Assembly: GCA_963457665.1 (NCBI GenBank)
Contig: OY735207.1
Coordinates: forward strand, 42,210,507 to 42,274,506
Direction of reading: 5' to 3'
Source: Thysanoteuthis rhombus
Taxonomy: Eukaryota > Mollusca > Cephalopoda > Oegopsida > Thysanoteuthidae
Length of the DNA stretch: 64,000 bases
The translations under genes were made by a program, and so were the position numbers. Within the stretch, counting starts at the first letter, position 1. Each line of letters begins with the position of its first letter. Shown here in pieces: positions 24,685 through 37,224 of the stretch. The notes below the pieces were generated by a model. That model was not told the DNA's origin, searched no databases, and saw only the letters and a list, made by a program, of their open reading frames with translations.

Positions 24685-26035
24685 TATCGCTGACAAATCC
24701 TTGCCTCGTAATCCATCGTCTTCCGAGATAGGAGAAGCCAACTTAACAAAACTCAAAAATACAATATAAGGTTACAAGTTCGGATAGTTGGAATAGTTCT
24801 TTCTTAAATTTAATACTCTTTGCTTAAAAGTCAAATTTGTACGTTTTCCAAGAACTGCTTCATGTATGTACACACGCTCATTCATTCTTGTACAGGCATT
24901 TGTCTTACGCCAACTTTAGACCGCAAACCTCCTCTGTGAAACACCCATTTCGACAGGAATACGCATTTCGTACGCTAACTTCTGCACCACGGTGAATCAT
25001 TCGCTAGCATACCGTATTTATTGACCTATAAGGCGCACTTAATAGTACAGTACGCCGTATTATGGATTGGTGGCCAATGAATTTACAGCTCAGGACGGGG
25101 GTGGTTGTTGTTAGGATGAAATGTGGCTGAGCAAAAATATCGTCGTTAAACATGCGCTTTATAGGCTGACAATTACGGTATGTAATCATTTGTTTATGGA
25201 TTAATTCAATGACGAGTTTCATGATTTGGTAATTTATTCAGACTATATCTTCATTTTTGAAGGCTTTTAAAAGGTTACCCCCGTGTGTGTGGTTCAGTCT
25301 TGAAGGGGTGCCCCACAGTAAAATCAAATGCGATACACTAGTCTGCTCGACCCACTCGCTAACCATTAGCCCACAAACTTTATATATTTGTTATATTCAT
25401 ATAGATTGTATCTTTGTAATCTAGTGCTCAGTTTGTGGACCCCTCCTTATTTTTCTTCGATTCCGTTTCAAACTGCAGTTTGAACAGTAATATAAAAATT
25501 TATAAACCGACTACAGAAAAATGGGAAACAGGTAAAAACCGAACTGCGATTATAAACCGAATCGAAGAACACTAAATTCAATAACTTTAATGTATTTATT
25601 AATTTTTCTGATTCTTATCAATAATTATTAATGCAACCAATTAAAAAGCGTAATTTTGATTTATTGTAATTTATATAATCTAAATTATCAAATCTTGTAT
25701 CTTCTATACTAATAGAAAAAAAAAACCCGCTTTCCTTTATTTTCTGTGGCCTGGTCAACAATGGCCAGATTTAAAGTTTGTCGGATCCCAGAGATACAAC
25801 TGAATTTATTTATATAAGTGACTTTGGCCAAGTTTAACATGAAGTTGTACACCCAAGCGAAATTCAATCCTTACTGAGTGCCTCACTATTGCTGTTCAGT
25901 CGTGGCTAAATTCATTAAGTATCTGCATCGGGCAGCCAATGTGTAACGAACTTATTAATAAATGTCATCAATTTACAACCGGTGTTTTAGGTATGCAGCG
26001 ACTAAAAGATGCATAGTTCAATCCTTAAGGAAGCC
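24685..26035. other. non-coding, no gene seen
   Basis: No supported exon. A CTTCTATACTAATAG motif near 25700 resembles some Helitron starts but has no supporting end, so no element is called. Confidence 0.4.
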
Positions 26036-26039
26036 ATAA

Positions 26040-26180
26040 CTGTAAGTAAGAGGTCAAAGCTGCATACTATTGAGTGGTTTACAGCTCAGAAAATGGGAGC
26101 AGCGAACGGAATCCAACTTCGGCAGAGTTTGTGTTAACCTTGTGCTAATGCCCTTGAGCAAGGCATGACCTCATCTCTTC
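26040..26180 (+). repeat. SINE-like repeat with GCCCTTGAGCAAGGCA motif
   Basis: The block TTTACAGCTCAGAAAATGGG leads to GCCCTTGAGCAAGGCA, a motif common in invertebrate SINEs. A related copy lies at 53245-53360 (AGCTTTGTGCTTGAGAAAGG) in an ASCC2 intron. No protein is encoded. Confidence 0.5.
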
Positions 26181-26184
26181 TTCC

Positions 26185-27467
26185 CAAGCTAGATGGACGA
26201 CTCTAATTCCAAACTGGGGAAAGTCAAACGGACCGAGTTTGGAACATGTTCCCGAAATGTACGCTTAACAAGCCCCCCACCCCGGTGCAGCTTCAACGGG
26301 TCTAGCAAACCGGAAGTGGATAAATATGATGTAAAATGAATCGTCCAGGTGAAATAAAGGAGAATGAAAACGGACGGACAAAATAATGCGATTGGTGGGT
26401 TCACCTCCCCATTATGCCTTGAGCACAAGCGAAAGATGGGAAAGAAAGAGAAAAAAGGTCTTAAATGAAATGAAGTGTTCAGTTTAAAAGCCTTCTGGAA
26501 GTTGTTGGCTTCAGCCTTCGTCTATAAAAAGTCTGATGAGTTGAACAACACTTTCTGGGTGAAGATAGTAGTTAGAATAAATAACCATGTCATGACAATT
26601 CTTTGAACAACTGTTGTTGAGAATTTCACATTCCATTCATGAAAATGGAAGTGAATTCAAGGCACATTTTTTTTCACTTTTGTGGTCGATCACCGTTTCT
26701 TTACTGATGCAACTAATATCAGATACAGTATGAATTCTTTTTTTTTTAAATTTGTATTCGATTATCAGCTTTTTGTGTGCATTTTCTTGACTCTGTATCC
26801 GTCAATATCTTTTAAAATTTCAGTATTGCAACTTTTCCGAGATTTATCAATTCATCAATGGTCAACGAAGCAAAAACTTTTATACATTGAAAAGTGATTA
26901 CTTATCATTTTTTTTTCAATCTGGTAGATAAGCACAAAAACATTGAAAGGTGACGCTATAGATGATTAATGAATGAAAGTAACGCTAAAAAAATCTTACT
27001 AAAGTTTGATCAATGAAGGATATCATTTCTGGTATCCCTTTCTTTTCGAAAGTTCAGTTTACGCCACCTATTTTGAATTTACTTACTCTATCTTAAAATA
27101 AATCATGAAAATGGAAATATTTCATCAGTTTTAGTATGCTAGACTTTTTTTTGTTCGTTTTTTTTTTTTTTTTTTAATCTTCTTGACTTGAAATTCTAAA
27201 ACTTCAATCTTGAAACTTCAAAATTTTTGTAAATGTAGGTCCGCCTTGTGAATTGGATTGAAGGATGCCTTTTGGTGTTAATCCCTGAAAGATTTTCTTT
27301 TTATTCTATTTTATTCCACCCCCTTTTTTTTTTGCGTAATATTGATTTTGTCAGTCTTGAATGGATAGTGTTCACTTCAGACCAGACGCTATACGTTCAC
27401 ATTCTGTAATTATTGGTGACCACAAAACTATTCCCTATTGAGTTTTTATTTTCTTTTTCTTTTACAG
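26185..27467. other. putative intron, non-coding
   Basis: T-rich tracts at 27144-27177 and 27322-27333. No exon supported. A partial GCTTTACGAAAG-element end (AAAGTTCAGTTTACGCCACC) lies near 27050. Confidence 0.4.
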
Positions 27468-27511
27468 TTAAGCGATCTGGATCTTATCAAGAGATCACAA
27501 TAAAGGCGGAG
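27468..27511 (+). CDS. 44-nt exon of the acidic-tail gene
   Basis: A pyrimidine-rich acceptor (TTCTTTTACAG) and a consensus donor (GTAAGT) bracket 44 nt that read KRSGSYQEITIKAE after two leading bases. The exon ends in phase 0 and joins the 30732 exon without a stop; the leading phase fits the 24-nt exon at 21679. Ser/Tyr within a basic context could be a phosphorylation site, but this is inference. The protein family is not recognised. Confidence 0.65.
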
Positions 27512-27514
27512 GTA

Positions 27515-28280
27515 AGTATTTCTTATCTTTGGTGAGGGGGATAATATTATACAATTTCGTCCTAATATATTCCTTCTTGGTGAAGGGTTTCAAGTCATTG
27601 GTGTCTCGTCACGAATAAGCAGAGGAGTCTGATTCACGGTACTCGTTTTCCAGGCAGTACTCACCCCTACACGTCATTTGAAGGATTGGGATCAGGGGGA
27701 CACGCCCTGGTATCTATCGCAAAGGCAAGGGGAACCCGATGATTTCTGTGACACTCCATTGCACAAAAATTCACGTGTATCCTCGTGAGCGTGTCTACCG
27801 AAAATAATGCCCGTGTCAAAACTGCCGTGACATTGACACCCGTCTTTAGGATAACATTACTATATCAGCTCAATCTTTTAATCAACTAATTATTATGGTA
27901 TTAAATGAAAATTATAATTGCACCTTCCTTGTTTTCTCGGATGTTAACTAGACTGTCTCGAACTTTTTCTTTCTTTTTAAACATTTTCTTTCTTTTCTTT
28001 CCTCTCTCTAACTTGACGAATAATCTCTTAAAGTTCTTTTAATTTCCTTCTTCCTATAGGAATGAAGAAAGGGTAATCTTAATTCGAACATTGAATTTCA
28101 AAGTCTTTGCTTTAAATAGTAGACTACCTCCCTAGTTTGCATGGGATGATGGTCGTATTGTCAGTCAGATCTCAGCACAGGTACTGTGTGTATGTCATGT
28201 AGCTAATAAGCGCTGTGTTTTTACCTTTTATGATTTATATAAATAGTTAACAACCTGACCGTCATGGTGCATTTCACCCA
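27515..28280. other. intron, nothing recognised
   Basis: Unassigned sequence between two exons of the plus-strand gene. Confidence 0.5.
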
Positions 28281-28286
28281 TGATAA

Positions 28287-28346
28287 TCAGACAGATCATA
28301 CATCTGAATTTTTCCCCCCTTAACTATTTAATAATGATCTGTCTGA
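28287..28346. repeat. perfect 13-bp inverted repeat (hairpin)
   Basis: TCAGACAGATCAT (28287-28299) and ATGATCTGTCTGA (28334-28346) are exact reverse complements separated by 34 nt. It could be the end of a small foldback element or an RNA hairpin within the intron. Confidence 0.7.
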
Positions 28347-29086
28347 CAAATAGAAACTGCTCAGCGGCACCCCTTTTAAGTGGTGGCGGTTAGAGCGTAT
28401 ATTATACCTTAGGATTTACTAAGACATGGTATTGCTACATATAGAGGCCCAGGATACCTTCTTCAACCACAAAAATATTCACCCCAGTCTCTTGGTATCA
28501 GTGAGTTTTTCTGGGGAGTCTACGTTTATTTTATCATTGTGCTGTTGCTACACAAGCAAGAAAACATAACGACAAAAAAGGTAACACTATAACTAAATTA
28601 AAAATGATTTTTACAAACACCGAGGAAAATGCATTCCTTTAGGCATACAGTTGTACCCCATCTTGCATAACATACATCCACTACTATTAAGCCAAAAACA
28701 TTCACAATTTTTATTTTTATGTAAAAGCCTTAGTCTCGGCTTGGACTACCTAAATTCTACCTACTGGTTGGGAACCTCTGGTCTGTATCCTATTACTAGT
28801 GGACCAAAGGTAAGGATATGCCACCGTAATTCCTTCATATGTTTGCTTCCTATTGATAATGATACTAACGTAAGAATATGTAACTAAAACTAAGTGGATG
28901 AGTTCATTGTTTCAAATAGTACATAGTTGATACTTTCCTCAGCAAATTTGTTGCATTTAAGAGGAAGAGTACATTGTTATGGAAAGAGAAAGGAACAGAA
29001 AGAAAAAAAAAATCACACTATTTATTGTATATGCTAACTGAATAATATTTGGCTAATCTTTATAATTTCAATTACGTCAGCAAAAG

Positions 29087-29188
<102 letters not shown>

Positions 29189-29213
29189 CCCCTTTGTTGA
29201 TTGTCCAAACAGG

Positions 29214-29519
29214 ATTTTTTCTTTTATTCTTTTTTTTTTTTCTTTTATTCTTTTTTTTTTCTTTTATTCTTTTTTTTTTCTTTTATTCTTTTTTTTTTCT
29301 TTTATTCTTTTTTTTTTCTTTTATTCTTTTTTTTTTCTTTTATTCTTTTTTTTTTCTTTTATTCTTTTTTTTTTTCTTTTATTCTTTTTTTTTTTCTTTT
29401 ATTCTTTTTTTTTTTCTTTTATTCTTTTTTTTTTCTTTTATTCTTTTTTTTTTTCTTTTATTCTTTTTTTTTTTCTTTTATTCTTTTTTTTTTCTTTTAT
29501 TTTTTTTTTTTTTTTTTAT
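29214..29519. repeat. pyrimidine tandem array, about 20-bp unit
   Basis: Roughly fifteen copies of a T-run followed by CTTTTATTC fill about 300 bp. T-run length varies between copies, so the array reads in all three frames as Phe/Leu/Ser/Tyr-rich open frames. These are artefacts of composition. The strand is almost pure pyrimidine on the sense strand of the gene that ends at 30971. Confidence 0.9.
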
Positions 29520-30731
29520 TCACATGTATAATTGGTGGTATCATATTTTGATAGGAAATAGGTTTGATATTCGCCTATGCCAAGTGAATTTTTCTTGCAG
29601 ATATTCTGATTTTTCCAGATAACATTTTCCCTTTAAAACCATAAATCCAACGATGTGACGTTTTTCGATTCCATTGGCCAGACATAAAGGTCAGGATGCT
29701 GAGCAGTATCGTGATCGACTGCTGGAAAGGCAAGACGACTTTTGGCATTGACTGAAACTCTCCAAACTCTATAACGAACAACCGTATATGGATTTTTCAA
29801 ATCTGGTAGCTGGGGTTTCCCACCACTTGAACTGGTATGAATATCTAACCAGACATAATGCATGAAAATCTGCAAAGTGAACATTTTTTTCCCCTTTCTC
29901 ATATACAATGAAAAAAAAAAAAGATGTTTGTTGCAAAATATGCGCGCACTTTTTAGAAGTCGGAGATATGTTGGTCTGAAAGGTAATCATAGTTACTTGT
30001 GGATCCCCTACCCCATTCCCTTAGTATATCCCATATTACAATGATTTCTATGAGATGTATGTAATATTATATCATATCATATCATATATATACATGCATG
30101 TCACAGATTTGTTCCAGTCTTCTCTGGCTAATCCAGGAGTGTGACGCCGAGATGTTGACAGCTGTGCAAGCGTTACTAGTAAGTCCTCACCCACCAAAAA
30201 ACAAATCCCGAATACATCTTCTGATTGATGCTTATTATTGGCAGCAATGAATCTTCTCAATTCTGTAATTGCTACACATATGCATGTGACCTCACGCCTG
30301 GACAGACAGACGGACAGACAAACGGACAGACAAAGACACACAGTCAGGCATGCAAAGAGACACACATGGCCTGCGAACTGCTGAAAAATGAGTTGAATTT
30401 CTAAAATTAATTTAAAACCAATAAAGAACTGAGAGAACATGCCTCTACCAACGCCATTGTCAGGGGGTGATAATTGTGCATTGATCTGACTCAAAATTTA
30501 ATCGCTTTTCTCCATAGCCTGTTGTCTAACCATTCACAAAACATCATTGAAATTCATTGAGAACTCTCCCGTGTAGATAATCATGAAATTTTTGCGACAT
30601 TGTGGTTTGGATATACAACTATAGCCTTTTTTTTTTCTTTCCCAACCGTCTGGCACAACTTCCAGCGCTTGTGGTGAACTAAGTCTCGTTTCTTCCTTGA
30701 AATAAATCTTTTTTTCTTTGTTCTCTTTAAG
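29520..30731. other. intron, no supported exon
   Basis: Minus-strand open frames at 29575-29990 and 30072-30494 read somewhat protein-like in parts (for example ITELRRFIAANNKHQSED), but match nothing I recognise and lack a start or splice context. A GACAGACGGACAGAC microsatellite lies near 30301-30335. Confidence 0.4.
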
Positions 30732-30971
30732 GATAACAAAGAAACGAAGGCGGAACCGGAGAACGCTGAAGAAAAGAAAGAAGTGGAAAATCATACTGAA
30801 GAACCAACGGAGGCTGTAGAGACTGTAACAACAACAACAACAACAGTAACAACTGTAGTAACCGAAGTGGTGTCCACGGAAGCAGACAACCCAGAGAAAG
30901 AACCAGAAAAAGAACCGGAAGAGGAGAAGAAAGAGGAAGAAGTAAAAGAGGAGGAAGCCAAGGAGAGTTAG
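30732..30971 (+). CDS. terminal exon of unrecognised gene: acidic, Thr-rich C-terminal tail
   Basis: After an acceptor (TTCTCTTTAAG) the exon reads DNKETKAEPENAEEKKEVEN, then a Thr/Val block (ETVTTTTTTVTTVVTEVV), then a Glu/Lys/Pro-rich end closing with EEAKES and a TAG stop at 30969-30971. That is 79 residues. No hydrophobic core or folded domain is present; it looks like a disordered tail of a cytoskeletal or membrane-associated protein, which is inference from composition only. Frame and phase join it to the 44-nt exon at 27468. The upstream body of the protein is not in view or not recognised. Codon use is regular and, despite low complexity, the sequence is not a tandem repeat. Confidence 0.7.
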   Translation, partial: DNKETKAEPENAEEKKEVENHTEEPTEAVETVTTTTTTVTTVVTEVVSTEADNPEKEPEKEPEEEKKEEEVKEEEAKES

Positions 30972-33900
30972 ACCCTTGCAATGAGAAACCGGAAGTGGTG
31001 ACAAACCAATAGCATTCGATTGAAAGAATGCAATGCCGTGTAATAGAATAAGAAAAAAAATCGGAGGGGGAGGAAAAAGAATCATGGGGACGGGGTTGGG
31101 GAGAAGTTGATGGTTGAAGTTTTGTTGTTGAAAGTTATAAAAAAAAAAAATTGGTGCTGGCTTTTGCAAGGGCTAAGGTTTTTTTTTTTTTTTTTTTTTT
31201 TTCCGCCCCCATTAACAACTAATATATATTTTTCCTTCGATTATTGTACAAGTTGAGAATCTTTTCCCTCCAAATTCTGGTCTGTAAAATGTTTGACATT
31301 CTATTCAAAGACACAACTGTTTTCGATGTAGACAATTGTCCTAAAATGACTTCAGAAAAAGGATTTTTCTATCATGGAAAGTCCCCAGACTTGGGCAATT
31401 TTAAAATACTAATCAAACTTATTATTCTCTTGATATCTAAAAATAAATCTAGTGACTCTACCAATTCCTCAGACCAAAATCCTAAAGGTCATAAATCTAT
31501 TGCAAGAAATTGCTCCAACTATCTAAGAGAGCAATGGTTTATTCTTAACATAAAACTACTGACTTGGATAATGCAGGGGCACGTAATTTTCATCTGAAAT
31601 ATCAGTCAGTAAATTTGTTCATCTGAAGACTCATTCATTGAATAAAATCATGCTCAACTGCTTTTGAATAAGGAGTTGGAAGTTTAATATAATCAACATT
31701 AGTGTATTCCAGATGAGTGCTATCTGTTCAAGGTACACACTACATTAAAATTCTCCTCTGAAAACCTATTATTCCTCCCTTTCAATGCATTGATATCTCT
31801 GTATGATCGGGCTGGAATAACCTACATTCCAAGACTTTTGTAGATGTCAAAACATGTTAGACCTGTATGCATTGACGTGAATTTTAGTGAACCAAGTATG
31901 ATGAAATTTAACCCATGTATTTTATACTTCGCCTAACGGCCACAAAAATCTTATCTTCCTGTGTCTTTGGGAAAAAGGGTGATCAAAATGTTTCATCTGC
32001 TTTTCCGATTGATTTCAAGGGAACTTCACAAGATCCTCTTCACTGTAAAAATAAATTTCTTGATCGTTTTGATAGGATTTTTTTTTTTTTTCTCGCTGGG
32101 TTGGGTATATTCACCATGCTAATCTATGTTAAGCATAAGATAAATCGTGAGATGGAGGGGATATTTAGAAACAAAGAATAGGGTGATCAAGATTTCATGC
32201 AAAATTGTCTGCCGATCATGGAAAAGTAGATGGAGTGGGGGTGGGGGAAAGATGAAGGTTTAGATAGTAGGCCTCTCCTTTACAGTAAGATATACAGTCT
32301 TGCCTGCAATCTCTTTGCAAAACTTACATAAATAAAATTGTATGCAATTAATAAATTTTTTTTTTCCAACGATTTTTTTTTTTTTTAAAATTCTATTTTT
32401 CACTTTCATTTATTAAAAATTATATAAATGAATAAAATTCGCTTTGTGTGTGACTTTTTTTTTTTCTTTTTCTCCTTAGCAAATCTACTTTTGATGCAAC
32501 TTTCAGTATCACCCTCCAAGATAGCTTTCTTTTCAGATCGTACGAAGAAAAAGTGGCAAAGCATTTCTCTCCTGATACAACCTATTCTTGATTATATGCC
32601 ATCGAGGTTGGGATAACAGCTTTTTTGTTGCTACTGCCTGAGTGGGGGTAAGCTAGTTATGGGTGGGGGGTGGGGGTAAAGGGTTTGCCTGAATGCTTAA
32701 TCTTTCAACCTTTGGTGGTAACAGATGTACCTTGAAGCTTTGTCCCTCCTTTCTCTGTTCCATTTAGTCAGTGAGTAGAAAGGGGTTTCCTGGTAGTGGA
32801 GATTGAACTTATGATAGTATTTGTCTGAGCTTCTTTGTAGGTAATAAAAATAATCCTGCAAATCTACCCTAGATCTATATGCCCTTTTGAAAATTAAAGT
32901 CTTATTTTTCTGTAAGCATCACAGCACTATCAATTGTTGCATAAATCTCCTGAAAGGTCTCGGATCCAAAAGTGAAGTGTTCCTATGTGAGGGTTGAAGT
33001 GAGAATTGGAAAGCTGTCACCATACAATGACTAAGCGAAGTCTCTCATTCAGCTCAGGTGATCGCTTCAGCATATGTTCGTAGCTTTGATGGAGGTCAAA
33101 AATTAGACATGACAGTCACAGCTTACTAATCTGAGTAATCAAGGTAATTTGGAGAGAGTGTGGTTCCCCCCCTCTCTTTTTGCACTAGTGATATGACCCT
33201 TGAATGTCAATGATTCTGTCTAGGGAGAGTTGTATTCATGCTTTTTTATCTAAAAAGTATTTACTGTCTTTCAGAGCAGTGTCAACTGGAACTTTGTGTT
33301 AGGAAATTGTTTTGTAAGCTGAGATGATTGACACCATGTACTTTAAGAGAGATAGGTTCACACTAACTAATCATTTTTGTATGTTTGAGTTTGAGGCATC
33401 TTTTGGATGTCCTTAGCTAAGTTATGTTTTGGTTCTTCAGTGGCAATGATATCTTGTTCTCTCTCTTTCTTTCTGACCCCCCCCCCTTTCTTTTACATGT
33501 GAATAAAGATATAATTTATCATTAGAGGTTTTCGATGCTTCAACAGTGATGACGTCTACCTGAGAAGTTTGAATAATATTCGAGTGTAATATCAAATCAG
33601 CAACTTGGGCAACACAATGTCCTAATAACATTTAATACAGTATTTGAGATGAACAATACTGAAATTTCTTCCAGTTTTGAAGATTTAAAAAAAAAAAAAA
33701 AAAAAAGTTATAGAGGCAGGGTTCTATTTGCAACATAACTATAATATCAAGCTGGACTCTTACTTTTTGTTCATTGTAGGGAACTCTTTTTCTTTCTCTC
33801 AGTACTTATGCCAGTTCAGCAGTATTTTTCTAAGGAATCTGACCGTAACCTGACAATAAAATCATGTTTTTCTTTGAGCAAAAGCCCTACACCTAACACG

Positions 33901-35095
33901 GTAAAATATGGGAATTATTCATATCTAATGATCCATCGTGACATACTAAGTATTATTGCCAAAACAAAATTTTTCTTGTAAGGTTTTAGGAGAGGCTGCG
34001 TGTGTCAGATACAGAGCCCACCCCCAACACTTAATTTCATGTAATCTCTCAAGGATATCATTTGCTTACCTGTTATATTTCACCCTCTCCCTGGGCAACA
34101 CTACAATTAGCATAATCATATCTACATACATATAAACACATTGTATTAAGCTAAGGTTAGAAAATGTACTTGTCAATATTGATGTGTTCTTTTACATTTA
34201 AGCATTTGTGATATTTCATGGACCATGATATATCGAAGAATAGCAAGGGCGAATACATTTTGCTTGCTCTGATGGAATAATTGTTCTTGAAAAGGTTGAA
34301 TGCTTCTAAAAGACTATTTTGCCATCTCAAGAATTTGTGAAATACTTATCAGGAATGTTATTTTTATGAACAGGAATACTTTGAATAATGCAATTTATAA
34401 AAGTATAGCTTGGAAAAAAAACCTGAAAAACACTTTAAATTATAAGAGCTTGAACAGCACAAATTAACTACACTGATCAAAGTAATGCTTGTATATAGAG
34501 GAAGCCATTTTTTTATAATTATGGATAATATTATCAAGTGGTTATCGGAATCAGTTCACTTTATTCAAAAAAAAAAAAAAAAAAAAAATGATTAAAAATT
34601 TCATTAAGTTGCTTATAAGAATAATAACAATGATGAATGTAAATTGTTCCAATTTAAAAATTTTTTGCTCAAAGTTATCAGACTTATTATCTAAAAGAGC
34701 CTGTCCCAAGGTGATCACAATAAGCAGTTCCCTCTGTAAATCATGCAATAATATAAATTTGCATTTTCTTGTGTCCATATGTATATAAATGTTTATATGT
34801 ACATGTGTGAGTGTGTGTATAGATATATATATATACATACACGTGTGTATGAGTATATGTATGTATGTGTGTGTCCATATGTATATATGAAGTAAATTTC
34901 ATTTACTTAAGCTTACTCTACATTGTGATTTATGAACTAGTATTTTTCTCTTCTTTCTACACAATGGCTCATAAGTTGTATAGGAGTTAAAATGTTCCAG
35001 AATTCTTTTTTAATTGTGTTTATTACTAAGTTTGAATAACGATACAAAATTCAAGGATCAAATCTCTATTTGGAATCAAGTATGAGAAAATACTG
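30972..35095. other. AT-rich, repeat-poor stretch; possible long 3' UTR
   Basis: Immediately downstream of the TAG stop comes a G-rich patch, a poly(T) at 31180-31202, then AT-rich DNA with many AATAAA hexamers, the first at 31442-31447 and others at 31641 and near 32329. The dispersed repeat families seen elsewhere are almost absent, except one short block at 34665-34740 shared with 48020-48090. This fits a long untranslated region of the plus-strand gene but does not prove it. Confidence 0.4.
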
Positions 35096-35099
35096 TCCC

Positions 35100-35264
35100 T
35101 CAAATGCTGTATTTCTGCTCCCTCACAAAGTCTCGCTCTTTCAAGTGAATTTTCCATAACTCAGAGTAAAGTTTCTTCTTCCACTGCTTCGAAATCCAAT
35201 CGAATGTTGTGTTCAGCTCTTGAATGCTTGCTGGCGGGTTTGTATCAACAAGTTCCTTCAGATA
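35100..35264 (-). CDS. possible terminal coding segment, unrecognised
   Basis: A minus-strand open segment of 54 codons ends at a TGA (35100-35102). It contains NPPASIQELNTTFDWISKQW and LWKIHLKERDFVREQKYSI, with an amino-acid composition like a helical, charged real protein rather than translated AT-rich noise. An in-frame stop lies immediately upstream, and the best acceptor near it (CTTCTACAG) is out of phase, so the exon border is uncertain. It could be the last exon of a minus-strand gene or a gene relic. It may belong with 36803-37220. Confidence 0.3.
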   Translation of the reverse strand, partial: YLKELVDTNPPASIQELNTTFDWISKQWKKKLYSELWKIHLKERDFVREQKYSI

Positions 35265-35269
35265 TCACT

Positions 35270-36443
35270 GTAGAAGGGCATCATATGAAGTTTTTTCCAA
35301 GTTCATTACCAAAATTAAACACCCAAGACTTGAGCTGAATTAAATTGATTAATGAAATTAACAAGAACTGGCCAAGTAATTTTATTGATTTAAACCCTGG
35401 CTCGCTGCATACCCAGGGGCATCTCCACTTACATGTAAGCTTGTGTGTTCTTTCTCTAGTATTTATTTATGTAGACTTTGCTGACATACTTATTGGTAAT
35501 CAATACTTCATAACCCCATCCCAACCCCTAAAAATGTCAAAATCATATAAAATAAATAAATCTTTGTCATTAGTAAGAAAGATTGAAATTATTGGTGAAC
35601 ACCTTCTGGAACTAGATATTTTTTTAAATATAGTGTAAAATGTGACTATGTTGATATGGAAGATCAGATGCATAAATTTCATTTGCATTTAAGAAAAGTT
35701 TGTTTTTCTGCTTTCTTTTGAAGTGAAATCGTTTATATACATCTATTCATATCAATCCATCTACTGAAAACTTGAATTAAGATTTGAAGACTGTATTATG
35801 GAAATAATTTGAGATTTGAAGAATTTGTGTATTAAAGCATTCTTTAAAAATTAGATTAGTTGAAAAGAATCACGCATGCATTTATATAAATGCTATCATT
35901 AAATGATTTCATTGGTCACTTTTTCAAGTAACGGTAATAGAAAAATAAATCTTATTACTCTTATTTTTTTGATTATCTGAATAAAAATCTTTTGAGAGAA
36001 AAATTCTTTGCATTTCTAAAATTTTTTAATGCTTTCAATACGAATACATCTTTTCTTAAGAACAAACTTTTATTAAAAGTAGATATCTATTTGTAGTAAA
36101 TATCGCCAATGATTTACAATATGGAAAACAGCATTTGTCCCTTTTATGAAAGATTGCCAAATATTTAAAACTCATCAAATAAGAGACAACTTGGAAGAAA
36201 AAATGTTTTTCAGGGTGATTATAAACATTTCCCACCCATATCTTAAATCATCTAAGTGAAAGATTAGCTAACCAACATATATGTAAATAAGTCATTTTTT
36301 ACACGAACTATGCTAGTATATAAATAAAAAAACTAAAATATGTAGTATATATATAATTAGGCAACTTCATTTCAAATATTAAAAGATAATATTTAGCAGG
36401 TATATAATTACAAAAAAAATATATAGTGTTTATACATAAAAAA

Positions 36444-36480
<37 letters not shown>

Positions 36481-36798
36481 TAAAAAAACTTCATTTCAAA
36501 AATCAGAAGGTATATATGTTGCGTATAAAAAAAAAAAAAAAAAAATATGTAGCAAATATACTACAAGTTTTAAAACTCCTTATAGTTCAAAATATTTTAA
36601 ATAACTTTGAAAGCTTCAAATTCTAAGGTCTGTCTTGCATCTTGTTTTCATTGGTGAATGCTTTTGATGTACATGTTATAGCTGTTTTGGCCATTTCCAA
36701 CATCCTGGTTGTCACTATTCGTAGAGCATTTCTATACCTAAACAAACTTTTACAAATTTACTTCTGATTGGCCAAAACCAGCTCTGCTAGAACCAATA
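35270..36798. other. AT-rich, no supported exon
   Basis: Includes a (TA)n run at 36451-36478 and poly(A) near 36527-36545. Nothing else was recognised. Confidence 0.4.
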
Positions 36799-36802
36799 AA
36801 AA

Positions 36803-37220
36803 TCAATATCTCATAAAAGCTTCGCCATCACAACTTGAAACATTCAAAATCCTGTGCATGCAACAGTTCTCTCTCTTTAATTTATACATGATCCATATCC
36901 CGCTATTAGAACAAAAAATGAAGGCAAGGTGCCTAACTTGTTCCTCTCCTGTAGTGGTGAAGCAGTCAAAACTTAGTTGACTCTCCAATTCAGACAAAGT
37001 AGGTTCATGGAATGAACCAATCTGGGAGTAACATTCTTTTAATATTGATAATTGATCAGAGTTTGTCTTTCCATTATTTCTTGCCTTTATATCCGAATCT
37101 ACTAGTTTGCATCGTTTGAGAAATACGACCATGTATGCCTCATGAAACAGTAATGTCTGTGTTTTTAGTTTTCTGGAAGCATGACTCACATAGAACTTCG
37201 ACAGAGCTTGATCATCATAT
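36803..37220 (-). CDS. possible coding exon, unrecognised protein
   Basis: Read on the minus strand after a plausible acceptor (GGTTTAAAG), the frame stays open for 138 codons. It contains YDDQALSKFYVSHASRKLKT, LLFHEAYMVVFLKRCKLVDS and IGSFHEPTLSELESQLSFDC. Charged and hydrophobic residues alternate as in a helical protein, and this is the longest non-repetitive open frame outside ASCC2. A possible donor (ACAAG then GTTAGG) lies near 36935, after which the reading becomes less protein-like. I do not recognise the family. It lies downstream of ASCC2 on the same strand, so it would be a separate gene or a relic. Confidence 0.35.
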
Positions 37221-37224
37221 CTTT

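Noticed and set aside
25700-25760. Helitron-like start (CTTCTATACTAATAG)
   Set aside because: No hairpin plus CTRR end could be found, and no Rep/helicase coding sequence is near.
30072-30494. 140-codon minus-strand frame with ITELRRFIAANNKHQSED
   Set aside because: Parts look protein-like, but about a third is a GACAGACGGAC microsatellite; there is no family match and no splice context.
30534-31169. 211-codon minus-strand frame opposite the acidic-tail exon
   Set aside because: It is a shadow of low-complexity coding sequence; the plus strand has matching splice phase and a stop followed by UTR-like sequence.
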